Origin: Actinomycetes bacterium
GTDB taxonomy: Bacteria; Actinomycetota; Actinomycetes; Mycobacteriales; Mycobacteriaceae
Direction: 5' to 3'
Assembly: GCA_023460175.1 (NCBI GenBank)
Contig: JAEWRC010000068.1
Location: 1-42,769, forward strand
Length of the DNA: 42,769 bases
The notes under the pieces were generated by a model that saw only the letters and a list, made by a program, of their open reading frames with translations, had not been told where the DNA came from and ran no database searches. The translations under genes and the position numbers were made by a program. Position 1 is the stretch's first letter, and each line of letters begins with the position of its first letter. Positions 7,345-16,334 of this stretch are shown piece by piece.

Positions 7345-7357
7345 TGTGAATCTCACA
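7345..7357. promoter_or_regulatory. palindrome TGTGA-atc-TCACA before the dehydrogenase operon
   Basis: Perfect five-base arms with a three-base spacer end 20 bases before the ATG at 7378. The spacer is shorter than in a CRP site. A target for one of the upstream IclR proteins is the simplest guess. Confidence 0.4.
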
Positions 7358-7377
7358 AATGTTGCGAAAGATCTTAG

Positions 7378-8508
7378 ATGACTATGCTTTCCGCCGAAGA
7401 GCGAGCAACGCTCGGCTCTTCGGTCCGTGCCGCGTGCACGCGGCTACTGCCCGAACACCGGCTGCGTGCCGTCGCCTACGAGGGACCCGCGGACGATCGC
7501 GGCTTCGATCGTCCGCTCTGGGAAGCCTTGTGTGGCCAGGTCGGCGTCGCCGCGATCGGTATCCCCGACGGTGACCAGGACGATAGCTGCCCGATCGCGG
7601 CACATGCCGTGATCGCCCACGAGCTGGGCCGGGCGCTGGCGCCGGTGCCATTCCTGTCATCGGCCGTGCTGGCCACCAGACTGCTCACCGCCACCGGCGA
7701 ATCCACTGACCTGCTGGAGGACCTGGCTGCCGGCGGCCGCACCGCCACGGCGGCAGTGCCCACCAGGGACGGCCGCGTCGACGAGGCCGAACTTCCGGCA
7801 GCGGTCGACGACGGTGGACAGTGGCGGCTTTCGGGATCGGTCCGCCACGTCCTCGGCGCGCTGGGAGCCGAGCACATCGTCGTGCTCGCCGCGCAGAACG
7901 GGCGGCCACAGCTCTACCTCGTCGACCGCGATGAGACCGGCGTCACGATCACCGCGCAATCCGTACTGGATGCGACCCGGCCGATGGCGACGGTCGGCCT
8001 GGACGCTGCGGCGGCCCGGCACCTGCCCGCCGATCGCCCAGTCGAGGATATCGTCGGCGACAGTCTGCGTTATGCCGTCGCAGTACTCACTGCCGAGCAG
8101 GTGGGTGCCGCCGAACGAGTCCTGGAGATGGCGGTCGAATATGCCCGGGTGCGTAGGCAATTCGACCGGCCGATCGGTTCGTTTCAGGCCATCAAACACA
8201 GGTGCGCCGACATGCTGGTGGAACTGGAGATGGCCCGGTCGGCGTCGTTGGCCGCGGTCGAGGCCGTCGACACCGCCGACCCCGACGCGCCCTGGCTGGT
8301 CAGCATGGCCAAGGCGGTGTGCTCGGAAGCTCTGCGCGATGCCGCGCACGCCAACTTGCAGATTCACGGTGGCATCGGCTTCACCTGGGAACACGCTGTG
8401 GGGCTCTATGTCAAACGGGCCCGCACCGATGAAGTCTTGTTCGGGTTGCCGGCGGCGCACTGGAGAGTGCTGGAGCAATCGGCTGCGCTGAACGGTATGG
8501 CGTCATGA
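7378..8508 (+). CDS. acyl-CoA dehydrogenase, smaller-type subunit (FadE-like)
   Basis: A 376-aa member of the acyl-CoA dehydrogenase family, which forms the alpha-beta double bond of acyl-CoA using FAD. The C-terminal flavin-domain signature IHGGIGFTWEH is clear. The N-terminal half is divergent and the usual catalytic-loop motif (YxGTxE) is absent. Such sequences commonly pair with a second, better-conserved subunit as in the FadE heterotetramers (ChsE type) of mycobacterial steroid breakdown. Its stop overlaps the next dehydrogenase start by four bases, which supports a complex. First gene of an operon running to 14053 or 14852. Confidence 0.88.
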   Translation: MTMLSAEERATLGSSVRAACTRLLPEHRLRAVAYEGPADDRGFDRPLWEALCGQVGVAAIGIPDGDQDDSCPIAAHAVIAHELGRALAPVPFLSSAVLATRLLTATGESTDLLEDLAAGGRTATAAVPTRDGRVDEAELPAAVDDGGQWRLSGSVRHVLGALGAEHIVVLAAQNGRPQLYLVDRDETGVTITAQSVLDATRPMATVGLDAAAARHLPADRPVEDIVGDSLRYAVAVLTAEQVGAAERVLEMAVEYARVRRQFDRPIGSFQAIKHRCADMLVELEMARSASLAAVEAVDTADPDAPWLVSMAKAVCSEALRDAAHANLQIHGGIGFTWEHAVGLYVKRARTDEVLFGLPAAHWRVLEQSAALNGMAS

Positions 8509-9647
8509 CCGGCGGCCTCGGCACCGCTTCCCCGGCCATCGCCCGTGCGGAACTGCGTGCCTTCCTGGCCGCGGCGCCCAAACCGGCTGGACTGCGCAAC
8601 TACGGACCCACTCCCACCGGGGCCGATGTCGGGCCAGGCTCGGCTTGGCACACCTTCCTGGCCGAGCATCGCTACACCTGCCTGCACTGGCCCGCCGAGT
8701 ACGGCGGACGGGATGCGTCGGTGGCGTTCCAGGCGATGTTCGCCGAGGAATGTGCGCGCGCCGAGGTTCCCCGGCAGTTCAGCATCTTCGGGCCCGACCT
8801 GGTAGGTCCGGTGCTCATCCGCTACGGCACCGATGCGCAGAAGGCGCGACACCTCGAACCCATCCGAACCGGAGAGCACATCTGGTGCCAGCTGTTCTCC
8901 GAGCCCGAGGCGGGTTCTGATCTGGCATCACTGCGTACCCGCGCTCAGCCCACCGAGACGGGCTGGCGGGTGGACGGACAAAAAGTGTGGAGCTCCGGTG
9001 CCGCGGACGCCGATTTCGGAATCCTGCTGGCCCGCACGGGATCCGACAAGCACGGCGGGCTGTCGATGTTCATCGTCGCGATGCGGACCCCGGGTATCAC
9101 GGTGCGCCCGCTGTGTCAGATCGACGGGGAGTCGAAGTTCAACGAGGTATTCCTCGATGGTGTCGAAATCTCGCACGACGCCCTGGTCGGCCGGGTGGGA
9201 CAAGGATGGGAACTGGCACTGGCGATGCTCGGGCGGGAGCGGCTGACCCTGGGCACCCATGCGGTGGCGATGTTCCGCCGCCATGAAGCCCTGGTCGCCG
9301 CGGCACGCAACCGCGGTGTGCTGGACCCGGTGCTGGCCCGCGCGATGACGCGGTTGTGGGCCAGGACGTGGCTGTTGCGCTACACCTGGCAACGTGCCGT
9401 ATCCGGCGGCGATGTCACATCACCGGAGTTCTCGGTGCTCAAACTGGTTGCCTCCGAAACTGATCGCGACCTGTCTGACCTGGCCACCGACGTGCTTGGT
9501 ATCGATGTGTGTGTCGACCCCGAGCTAGATGAACTGGTGCGGCACATGCTCGTCGGGCGCGCCCAGACGATTCTGGGCGGCACCAGCGAGATTCAGCGCA
9601 ACATCCTTGCCGAGCGGGTTCTCAAGTTGCCGCGGGAACCGCATTGA
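8505..9647 (+). CDS. acyl-CoA dehydrogenase (FadE-like), partner subunit
   Basis: A 380-aa acyl-CoA dehydrogenase. Conserved segments are CQLFSEPEAGSDLASLRTRA (flavin-binding strand region), KVWSSGA and, near the C-terminus, ILGGTSEIQRNILAERVL. An ATGA overlap with the preceding gene suggests coupled synthesis of a heteromeric enzyme. It is closest in feel to the FadE26/FadE28 type that act on bulky polycyclic acyl-CoAs. This is a family-level impression; the substrate is not shown. Confidence 0.92.
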   Translation: MTGGLGTASPAIARAELRAFLAAAPKPAGLRNYGPTPTGADVGPGSAWHTFLAEHRYTCLHWPAEYGGRDASVAFQAMFAEECARAEVPRQFSIFGPDLVGPVLIRYGTDAQKARHLEPIRTGEHIWCQLFSEPEAGSDLASLRTRAQPTETGWRVDGQKVWSSGAADADFGILLARTGSDKHGGLSMFIVAMRTPGITVRPLCQIDGESKFNEVFLDGVEISHDALVGRVGQGWELALAMLGRERLTLGTHAVAMFRRHEALVAAARNRGVLDPVLARAMTRLWARTWLLRYTWQRAVSGGDVTSPEFSVLKLVASETDRDLSDLATDVLGIDVCVDPELDELVRHMLVGRAQTILGGTSEIQRNILAERVLKLPREPH

Positions 9648-10822
9648 CCACCCTGGCACTGGGTGACGTGTTCCGGGCGAGGCTGCGCCCGGGTATGACG
9701 GTGGCCCTCGGTGACGGGGCCGGAGTACTGGGAAGACTGCCCGACGGCACCTCGGTCTGTGAGGCCCTGTGCAGCGCGGCAGCCGAGATCGGGGGGATCC
9801 GACTGGTCGTTGGTTGGCTGCCCGAACCCGCGGACGGCCTGGACGCCGGGGCCTTCGCGGAGCTGATCGTGTTGATGCCCGGCGCCGGAGCACGGGTGCT
9901 GATGCGCAGTGAGACAACCCGATTTGTCCCGGCTCGGTTCTCGGCATGGCCGGCCCTGCTGGCCGACCGACTACGGCCGCAGCTGCTGATCACCCGCCTC
10001 ATCGAACGCGCGGGCACACTGCACTTCGGCAGCGAGGTATCCTACCAGCGCACGTTGGTCGAGGCCGAGGTTCCGGTTCTGGCCGTCATCGACGACGCCA
10101 CCCCCATGGCCTCGGCCGAGGCACCCCTGAACCCGGCGCAGGTCGAGATCATCGCCCGCAGCTGTGCCGGTCCGGTCAGCCACCATCGGGAACCGGAGCC
10201 GCTGCACGATGCGCTGGCCGACGCGGTGCTGCGGTTCATCCCGGCGGGTGCCCGAATCCAGTACGGCCCTGGGCAACTGGGTACCGCGCTGCTGCGCCGA
10301 GCGACGGTGCCGCTACATGTGGACACCGGCCTTCTCACCGATGCGGTGGTCGATCTGGAGCGCCACGGGCTGCTCTGTGGCAACCCGTCGTCGACCTATT
10401 TGACTGGGACACAAGAATTCTACGACTGGGCGGACGGGCGGCCGATACTGCGCGGGGTGCAACACACCCATGATCTCACCCGGCTGTCGCGGGGGATTCC
10501 GTTCATGGCAGTCAACACGGCGGTCGAGATCGACCACGTGGGGCAGGTGAACGTCGAGGGGTGGGGCGACAAGCTCATCGGCGGGATCGGCGGGCACCCG
10601 GACTTCTGCGCCGCCGCCCGAATGCATCCACGCGGACTGTCGATCATCGCGACCCCCTCGACGGTGAACGATCGCAGTCCGTTGGTGGAGCAACTCAGCC
10701 GACCGGTGTCCACACCTGCCGGCGATGTGGACCTCATCGTGACCGAAAACGGCCACGCAGACCTGCGCGATGCCGATTGGCCGTTGCGGCGCAAAAGGAT
10801 AGCCGAGTTGTTCGGCCTCTGA
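9644..10822 (+). CDS. CoA transferase or hydrolase, acetyl-CoA hydrolase/transferase family
   Basis: A 392-aa member of the Cat1/4-hydroxybutyrate CoA-transferase family. Supporting segments are YGPGQLGTALL, the MAVNTAVEIDHVGQVNVEG region with the family Glu, and GIGGHPDFCAAARMHPRGLSI. These enzymes move CoA between acyl groups through a glutamyl-CoA thioester. The TTG start at 9644 overlaps the previous stop (TTGA), fitting the tightly coupled operon. It could activate the pathway acid using another acyl-CoA, or release a product acid. The exact donor is unknown. Confidence 0.87.
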   Translation: MTTLALGDVFRARLRPGMTVALGDGAGVLGRLPDGTSVCEALCSAAAEIGGIRLVVGWLPEPADGLDAGAFAELIVLMPGAGARVLMRSETTRFVPARFSAWPALLADRLRPQLLITRLIERAGTLHFGSEVSYQRTLVEAEVPVLAVIDDATPMASAEAPLNPAQVEIIARSCAGPVSHHREPEPLHDALADAVLRFIPAGARIQYGPGQLGTALLRRATVPLHVDTGLLTDAVVDLERHGLLCGNPSSTYLTGTQEFYDWADGRPILRGVQHTHDLTRLSRGIPFMAVNTAVEIDHVGQVNVEGWGDKLIGGIGGHPDFCAAARMHPRGLSIIATPSTVNDRSPLVEQLSRPVSTPAGDVDLIVTENGHADLRDADWPLRRKRIAELFGL

Positions 10823-10839
10823 TCGAGAAGGGATCGGGT

Positions 10840-11748
10840 ATGTCAGCACTGGACGGTCAGGTGGTTCTGGTCACCGGAGGAGGCCGGGGTATCGGACGTG
10901 CCCACTGCCTGGAGCTCGCGGCGCGTGGCGCCGCGGTCGTGGTCAACGATCCGGGAGTGGACCGTGACGGCGGCGGTGGCGGCGTCGGCCCCGCTGAAGC
11001 CGTCGTCGCCGAGATCACCAGCACCGGAGGAACCGCGGTGGCGCACACCGGTTCGGTCACCGATTGGGGGGATGCCCGGGATATGGTCGCCCGGGCGGTG
11101 TCGATGTTCGGAACGCTCACCGGCGTGGTGAACAACGCGGGGATTCTGCGCGACGAAGTGATCACCAGCGCAACGGAACAGGCCTGGGACGCGGTCGTCG
11201 ATGTTCACCTGAAGGGAACCTTCGCGGTGACCAAACACGCGTGTGACTACTGGCGCTCGATGGCCAGGAGCGGACACGTCGTGGACGCCCACATCGTCAA
11301 CACCGTCTCGGGTGCCGGGCTGTGGGGTAACCCCGGCCAGGCCGCCTACAGCGCGGCCAAGGCGGGTATCGGCGCGCTCACCATGGTCACAGCGCTGGAG
11401 ATGCAGCGCTACGGTGTCACGGTCAACGCGATCTCCCCGCTGGCGGTCACCAGGATGAGCGCAGCGTTCTTCGGTGACGAGCGGGCCGCCGATCCAGAAC
11501 TCGACCCGGCATGCATCTCGGCCGTGGTGGCCTGGCTGCAATCCCCGCAGGCGTCATGGCTGACCGGGCAGATACTGCGCATCGACGGCCGCCGACTGAT
11601 CCGCATCGAAGGATTCACCGAGGCGCCGCACCACTATGTTGCGCGCAACGGCGAACGCCTGGAATTCGACGAACTGCAACAGGCGGCGCGCTGGCTGTGG
11701 GGCACCGCGCCACGCGGACTCGCCGGTCCGTTGCCGGTGCGCGCATGA
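10840..11748 (+). CDS. short-chain dehydrogenase/reductase (SDR)
   Basis: A 302-aa classical SDR. The cofactor motif TGGGRGIG is at 12-19, NNAG at 98-101 and the catalytic Ser157, Tyr170 and Lys174 (YSAAK) are present. The extended N-terminal region VVVNDPGVDRDGGGGG and the 50-residue C-terminal extension resemble SDRs related to the 3-hydroxyacyl-CoA dehydrogenase part of peroxisomal multifunctional enzyme type 2. A role in oxidising a 3-hydroxyacyl-CoA or a ring alcohol is likely. A GAGAAGGGA ribosome site precedes the ATG. It is followed by an ATGA overlap with the next dehydrogenase. Confidence 0.93.
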   Translation: MSALDGQVVLVTGGGRGIGRAHCLELAARGAAVVVNDPGVDRDGGGGGVGPAEAVVAEITSTGGTAVAHTGSVTDWGDARDMVARAVSMFGTLTGVVNNAGILRDEVITSATEQAWDAVVDVHLKGTFAVTKHACDYWRSMARSGHVVDAHIVNTVSGAGLWGNPGQAAYSAAKAGIGALTMVTALEMQRYGVTVNAISPLAVTRMSAAFFGDERAADPELDPACISAVVAWLQSPQASWLTGQILRIDGRRLIRIEGFTEAPHHYVARNGERLEFDELQQAARWLWGTAPRGLAGPLPVRA

Positions 11749-12920
11749 GCACCGACGCCATGCCCTCGGTGAGCGGGTATTTCGCCGACCTCTCCGCCAA
11801 CGGTGCCGAATTGGCGGCGATGAGGAGCGGGATCCGGGAGTTTCTGCGTGCCGATCGCGATGCGCACGGCTGGACTCCCCACGTCGACTCATGGCTGTCC
11901 TGCTGGGATGAAGGATTCAGCGAACGCCTCGGTGCCGCGGGCTTTCTGGGTATCACCACACCACGCGAGTACGGCGGGGCGGGCCTGGGCCATCTGCACC
12001 GCTACGTGGTCACCGAGGAACTGTTGGCACACGGCGCGCCGGTGGCCGCGCACTGGATCGCCGATCGTCAGGTCGCGCCCGCACTGCTGACCTACGGCAC
12101 GGAGGAGCAGCGTCGCCGCCTCCTGCCGCGTATCGCTGCGGGACGCTTTTACTCGGCGATCGGTATGAGTGAACACGGTGCCGGTTCGGATCTGGCCGCG
12201 GTCTCCACCCGTGCGACCAGAACAGTAAGCGGCTGGAAGCTGTCGGGAACCAAGGTGTGGACCAGCGGAGCCCACCACTCGCACCAAATCGTGGTGCTCG
12301 CCCGCACCAGTGCGGTCGATCCCGAACATCGGCACGCCGGGCTGAGCCAATTCCTGGTGCCCTGCGACGCCCCCGGTGTGACCATCAGTGCCATCGAGTT
12401 GATGTCCGGTGAGCACCACTTCAACGAGGTACTGCTCGATGATGTCGAGATCGACGAGGCCGATGTGCTCGGCGCGATCGGAAACGGTTGGCATCAGGTC
12501 ACATCCGAGCTGTCCTTCGAGCGCAGCGGACCCGAACGCATACTGACGACGATGCCGCTGATCTCGGCCGCGCTGGCTCGGCTGGCTGCACAGGCCGATA
12601 CCCACGATGCGGTGTTGGCCGATATCGGCCACCTGATCGCCCGGTTGACTTCGTTGCGGCAGCTGTCGGTGGCGGTGGCCCGGGCGTTGGTGGCCGGGCA
12701 GTCGGCCGCCAACCAGGCCGCGTTGGTCAAGGATCTGGGAACTCGATTCGAGCAGGAATCGGTCGAGATCGTCGCCGATCTGCTGGACCGCATACCGATC
12801 GACCGAGAACTTCAGGCAATGGTGAACACCGCGTGGTTGCACCGGCCGCTGTTCACACTGCGAGGCGGAACCAACGAGGTGCTGCGCGGCGTGGTGGCGC
12901 GGGGGATGGGATTACGATGA
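11745..12920 (+). CDS. acyl-CoA dehydrogenase (FadE-like)
   Basis: A 391-aa acyl-CoA dehydrogenase with the segments GMSEHGAGSDLAAVSTRA, GTKVWTSGA, FNEVLLDDVEI and the C-terminal LRGGTNEVLRGVVARGMGL. It is the conserved member of the second dehydrogenase pair, overlapping its partner by four bases (ATGA). The pair probably forms one heteromeric FAD enzyme acting at a different step from the 7378/8505 pair. Confidence 0.92.
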   Translation: MSTDAMPSVSGYFADLSANGAELAAMRSGIREFLRADRDAHGWTPHVDSWLSCWDEGFSERLGAAGFLGITTPREYGGAGLGHLHRYVVTEELLAHGAPVAAHWIADRQVAPALLTYGTEEQRRRLLPRIAAGRFYSAIGMSEHGAGSDLAAVSTRATRTVSGWKLSGTKVWTSGAHHSHQIVVLARTSAVDPEHRHAGLSQFLVPCDAPGVTISAIELMSGEHHFNEVLLDDVEIDEADVLGAIGNGWHQVTSELSFERSGPERILTTMPLISAALARLAAQADTHDAVLADIGHLIARLTSLRQLSVAVARALVAGQSAANQAALVKDLGTRFEQESVEIVADLLDRIPIDRELQAMVNTAWLHRPLFTLRGGTNEVLRGVVARGMGLR

Positions 12921-14053
12921 CGAACTTCGACTCCGTGCTGGCCAACGGTGTCATCGACGCCAGGTCCGGGACCGGCGAGTTCGATGCGCTTGCCGAACTG
13001 GCCGGCGATCTCGGTCGACGCTCCTTTGATGCCCGCGTCGGGCGCCGGCGGCGGCCGGACACCTTCGACGAGCAACTCTGGGATGCGTTGGCCGCGAGCG
13101 GACTCGACCGGCTCACCAGCGATGCGGACAACGAGGCGGGACCCGCCGAACTCGCGGTGGTGCTGTACTGGTTGGCACGGAACAGCGCCGCGGTTCCGGT
13201 CGCCGAGACGGACCTGCTGGCGGCCTGGCTGATGCAACGCGCCGATATCGAGGTACCGACCGGCGGGGCGCTGACGGCCGGCCGGGCCGTGGGGACAGCG
13301 CCGGGTGGGCTGGTCACCGGTGTGGCGGGCGCGGTCCCGTGGGCGCGTTCGGCCGCCCTGGTGGTGCTGGTCGAGGTGCTCGGGTCGGGTGCCGGCGGCG
13401 GGACCTTTCACGTCGGTCTGGCCGATCCCGCCGACACGGTGCTCACCGATGGCATGAATCTTGCTGGTGAACCGCGTGACGATATCGCTTTCGCGATTGA
13501 GAGTCGTATGCTGCGTCCCGTCGATCCGGCCGTGGCCGACGAGTACGAGTGTCGCGGGGCGTGGGCCCGCTGCGTACAGTTGGTCGGTGCGCTCGATGCC
13601 GCCGCGGCGTCCTCGGTGCAGCACTGTCGAGAGCGGGTTCAGTTCGGCCGACCCCTGAGCATGTTGCAGAGTGTTCAGCACACGCTGGCTGTCATGGCAG
13701 GGGATATCGAACGTGCCCGCGCCGCAGTAACGTTGGCAATTGCCGCCGCTACCGACTTCGGGTTCGGGGACCGGCGCACCCGTTATGCGGTGTCGGTTGC
13801 CAGGACGGTACTGGGCGCGGTCGTCGGCTCGGTGACCGGCTCCGCGCATCAGTTGCACGGTGCGATGGGAACCAGTATCGAGCATGCGCTGTGGCCATCG
13901 ACGTTGCGGGCCAGAAGCTGGGTCGACGAGTTCGGCAGTGTGGGCCACCACGCCCGATACGTCGGTCGAACGGCGCTGGGTGCGGCCGATGTCTGGGACT
14001 GTGTGACGGGTTCGTGCTGGGATCAATCGCTGACGAAACCGCCGGGCGAATAA
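12917..14053 (+). CDS. acyl-CoA dehydrogenase-like subunit, divergent
   Basis: A 378-aa acyl-CoA dehydrogenase-family protein with low conservation in its first half. The C-terminal half has the family features VQFGRPLSMLQSVQH (substrate and flavin contacts) and QLHGAMGTSIEH. There is no YxGT-type loop. Like 7378-8508 it is expected to be the partner subunit that holds the flavin or substrate pocket of a heterotetramer with the preceding gene. Confidence 0.87.
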   Translation: MTNFDSVLANGVIDARSGTGEFDALAELAGDLGRRSFDARVGRRRRPDTFDEQLWDALAASGLDRLTSDADNEAGPAELAVVLYWLARNSAAVPVAETDLLAAWLMQRADIEVPTGGALTAGRAVGTAPGGLVTGVAGAVPWARSAALVVLVEVLGSGAGGGTFHVGLADPADTVLTDGMNLAGEPRDDIAFAIESRMLRPVDPAVADEYECRGAWARCVQLVGALDAAAASSVQHCRERVQFGRPLSMLQSVQHTLAVMAGDIERARAAVTLAIAAATDFGFGDRRTRYAVSVARTVLGAVVGSVTGSAHQLHGAMGTSIEHALWPSTLRARSWVDEFGSVGHHARYVGRTALGAADVWDCVTGSCWDQSLTKPPGE

Positions 14054-14069
14054 GAAGGTAGGAGATCGG

Positions 14070-14852
14070 ATGGACCACCTCGACTTTACGGTTGACGATG
14101 GAATCGGCACTCTCGTCATCAATCGACCGGAGGCGCGAAATGCCTTCACCATGAGCATGATCCGAGACTGGGAGGAGATTCTGCGGTCTTGTCGGACCGA
14201 TGACGACGTACGGGTGGTCGTGTTGACCGGCGCCGGTGACCGCGCCTTCTGCGCCGGAATCGACCTGGCCTGGCTCACCGATCCGCTCACCCCGCTTGAA
14301 CGAAAGACAGACTTGCATGCCGGGATTCAACGGATCGCCCTGGCAGTTGAGGATCTTGGCAAACCGATCATCGCCGCGATCAACGGAGTGGCGGTCGGGG
14401 CCGGGTTGGATATGGCGCTGATGTGCGATCTGCGGGTGATGTCGAGTACGGCCCGGGTCTCCGAGGGTTACGTCAAGCTCGGGCTGGCACCCGGTGGTGG
14501 AGGCGCATACTTCCTACCACGGCTGGTCGGTCTAGCCAATGCATTGGAGTTGCTACTCACCGGCGAACCGGTCGATGCCGCCGAAGCACTGCGGATAGGA
14601 CTGGTCAACCGGGTGGTGGCCCCGGACGAACTGTCCGACGCGACAACGACGCTCGCGCGATCTATCGCGGCCAATCCGCCGGCCAGCGTTCGGATGATCC
14701 GGCGCGTCACCAGGCAGTCGGCAAGTCTGGAGCTGCGGCCGGCGCTCGACATGGTGTCGTCCCATGTCGCCGTGCTGGCCACGACCGACGATGTCGGCGA
14801 GGCCCTTTCGGCGATAACGGAGCGCCGGGCGGGTGTTTTCACCGGCACATGA
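14070..14852 (+). CDS. enoyl-CoA hydratase/isomerase family protein (crotonase), atypical active site
   Basis: A 260-aa crotonase with the oxyanion segments RAFCAGIDL and GVAVGAGLDMALMCDLRV. At the two positions that are Glu in rat enoyl-CoA hydratase (E144, E164) it has Asp (GLD) and Tyr (EGYVKLG). A standard hydratase mechanism is therefore doubtful; isomerase, hydrolase or C-C-cleaving activity is possible. It sits 16 bases after the dehydrogenase operon with its own AAGGTAGGAG ribosome site and ends before a strong hairpin, so it is the last gene of the operon. Confidence 0.9.
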   Translation: MDHLDFTVDDGIGTLVINRPEARNAFTMSMIRDWEEILRSCRTDDDVRVVVLTGAGDRAFCAGIDLAWLTDPLTPLERKTDLHAGIQRIALAVEDLGKPIIAAINGVAVGAGLDMALMCDLRVMSSTARVSEGYVKLGLAPGGGGAYFLPRLVGLANALELLLTGEPVDAAEALRIGLVNRVVAPDELSDATTTLARSIAANPPASVRMIRRVTRQSASLELRPALDMVSSHVAVLATTDDVGEALSAITERRAGVFTGT

Positions 14853-14878
14853 GCCCACCCGATCGCGGCTGACAGCCC

Positions 14879-14913
14879 AACAGGGCCGAACACCAACGGT
14901 GTTCGGCCCTGTT
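14879..14913. terminator. perfect bidirectional hairpin between convergent genes
   Basis: A 16-bp perfect stem with a three-base loop separates the crotonase gene (+) and the CaiB-type transferase (-). It is placed to stop transcription from both sides. There is no clear T-run, as is usual in mycobacteria. Confidence 0.8.
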
Positions 14914-14935
14914 CGGCACGGCTCGCGACAACCGG

Positions 14936-16120
14936 TCAGGATGTACCGTCCTTCCAGGACGGATCGCTGAGCACCTCCTCGCGGCTGGCGTCGAGTTCCT
15001 CGCCGGTCCACCGAATGGACCCGGGGGTACGGCTGAACCGGGGAACCACCGCCGGCATCCGCATCGGGCCGTACACCGGGTCCTGCACCGTTTCGATGCT
15101 GCCCCGCGCCCGATAATGGGCATCGGCGAAGATGTCGGCGGCGTCGTACTCGACACAGTAGGCGACATCGCTGTCATCGCAGATGCGGACCAGTTCGGCG
15201 GTGGTGTGACCGTTCACCCAGGATGCCAGGATCGCGTCGAGCTCTTCGCGGTTGGCGACCCGCAGCGAGTTCGATACGAAGCGCTCGTCGGCGGCCAACT
15301 CGGCCCCTCCCACGGTCTGCAGCAACCTCTCGGCCACCGGCTGTGTGCTGGCGGTCAGGGAGAACCATTTTCCGTCAGCGGTTTTCCAGGTGCCGACCGG
15401 TGCCACATAGGTGTTGGAGGTGCCCTCCCGGCCGATCACCCTGCCCTCCTGGTCGAAGGTGGCGGTCATCAGTTCCATCAGACGGAAGCACGCCTCGTAC
15501 AGGGCCAGATCGATCTCTTGGCCCTCTCCGGATTTCTGTCGTTCCAAGCATGCGGCCAGCACCGCGGCGGTGCCGGTGAGTGCCCCGAAGTAGTCGCCGA
15601 CCGGGATCCCGGGGTGGATGGGAGGCCGGTCCGGAAACCCGTTCAGCGAGGAGAATCCGCTGAAGGACTGGGCGATCCGCCCGAACGCTCGACTCGCGCG
15701 GTTCGGCCCGGTCTGGCCGAATCCACTGACGCGTAGCATGATCAGCCCCGGGTTGACCGACCGCAGTGTCGGATAGTCCAGTCCCCAGCGTTCCATGGTC
15801 CCGGGAGTGAAGTTCTCGATGAAGATGTCGGCCGACTGCACCAGCGTCAACAGCACATCGCGGTCGGTCTGCTCATGCAGGTCCAGGGCGATGGAACGCT
15901 TCCCGCGGCCGTTGATCTTCCACCACAGCGGTGCACCCGAGTGTGATCCCAGCTTGCGGATCGGGTCGCCGACTCGAGGTTGTTCGATCTTGACGACATC
16001 GGCGCCCCAATCGGCCAGATAGGTGCCGATCATCGGGCCCGCGACGAGCTGGCCGACATCGAGCACTTTCAGTCCCAGTAGTGGACCGCGTGCCTCGGTT
16101 CGGTGGTTCTGCCTCGTCAT
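14936..16120 (-). CDS. CaiB/BaiF-type (class III) CoA transferase
   Basis: A 394-aa family III CoA transferase. Family marks include LKVLDVGQLVAGPMIGTYLADWGADVVKIE near the start, WWKINGRGKRSIALDL, the catalytic Asp in PVGDYFGALTG, and EIDLALYEA. These enzymes pass CoA between carboxylic acids through an aspartyl-CoA anhydride and thioester. The ATG at 16120 is chosen for its GAAAGAGA ribosome site; an upstream in-frame start at 16171 has none. The gene is divergent from the Ltp2-like gene across about 215 bases. It may activate the substrate acid or act as a racemase of the alpha-methylacyl-CoA type. Confidence 0.93.
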   Translation of the reverse strand: MTRQNHRTEARGPLLGLKVLDVGQLVAGPMIGTYLADWGADVVKIEQPRVGDPIRKLGSHSGAPLWWKINGRGKRSIALDLHEQTDRDVLLTLVQSADIFIENFTPGTMERWGLDYPTLRSVNPGLIMLRVSGFGQTGPNRASRAFGRIAQSFSGFSSLNGFPDRPPIHPGIPVGDYFGALTGTAAVLAACLERQKSGEGQEIDLALYEACFRLMELMTATFDQEGRVIGREGTSNTYVAPVGTWKTADGKWFSLTASTQPVAERLLQTVGGAELAADERFVSNSLRVANREELDAILASWVNGHTTAELVRICDDSDVAYCVEYDAADIFADAHYRARGSIETVQDPVYGPMRMPAVVPRFSRTPGSIRWTGEELDASREEVLSDPSWKDGTS

Positions 16121-16216
16121 CGTGTCTCTTTCGCCGTGAGTATGATTGGGATGGCCCATATTCGAAGGCAACCATCATCCCGTCAGCAGGTTAGCCGCGG
16201 TTGCCGATGACGAAAA

Positions 16217-16233
16217 TGGTTGCGATGCCACCA
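16217..16233. promoter_or_regulatory. imperfect palindrome in the divergent CaiB/Ltp2 promoter region
   Basis: TGGTTGC and GCCACCA (six of seven paired) flank GAT. Similar words (TTGTCGCGATCCG at 21221-21233 and TGGTCGCAATCTG at 21375-21387) occur in the thiolase/crotonase intergenic region. It may be a shared regulator site. The evidence is weak. Confidence 0.25.
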
Positions 16234-16334
16234 TGGTCAGGGCAGAGCACTCGTCGGCGCACCTATCGTATGGGTATTGGTGATAGTGCACGGCCCACCA
16301 TCTCGGAGTTTACGGCGTCCGATAGATTCGGTTT

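Noticed and set aside
12812..14290. 492-codon open frame on the minus strand
   Set aside because: Antisense to the acyl-CoA dehydrogenase and crotonase genes, whose motifs and tight overlaps are convincing.
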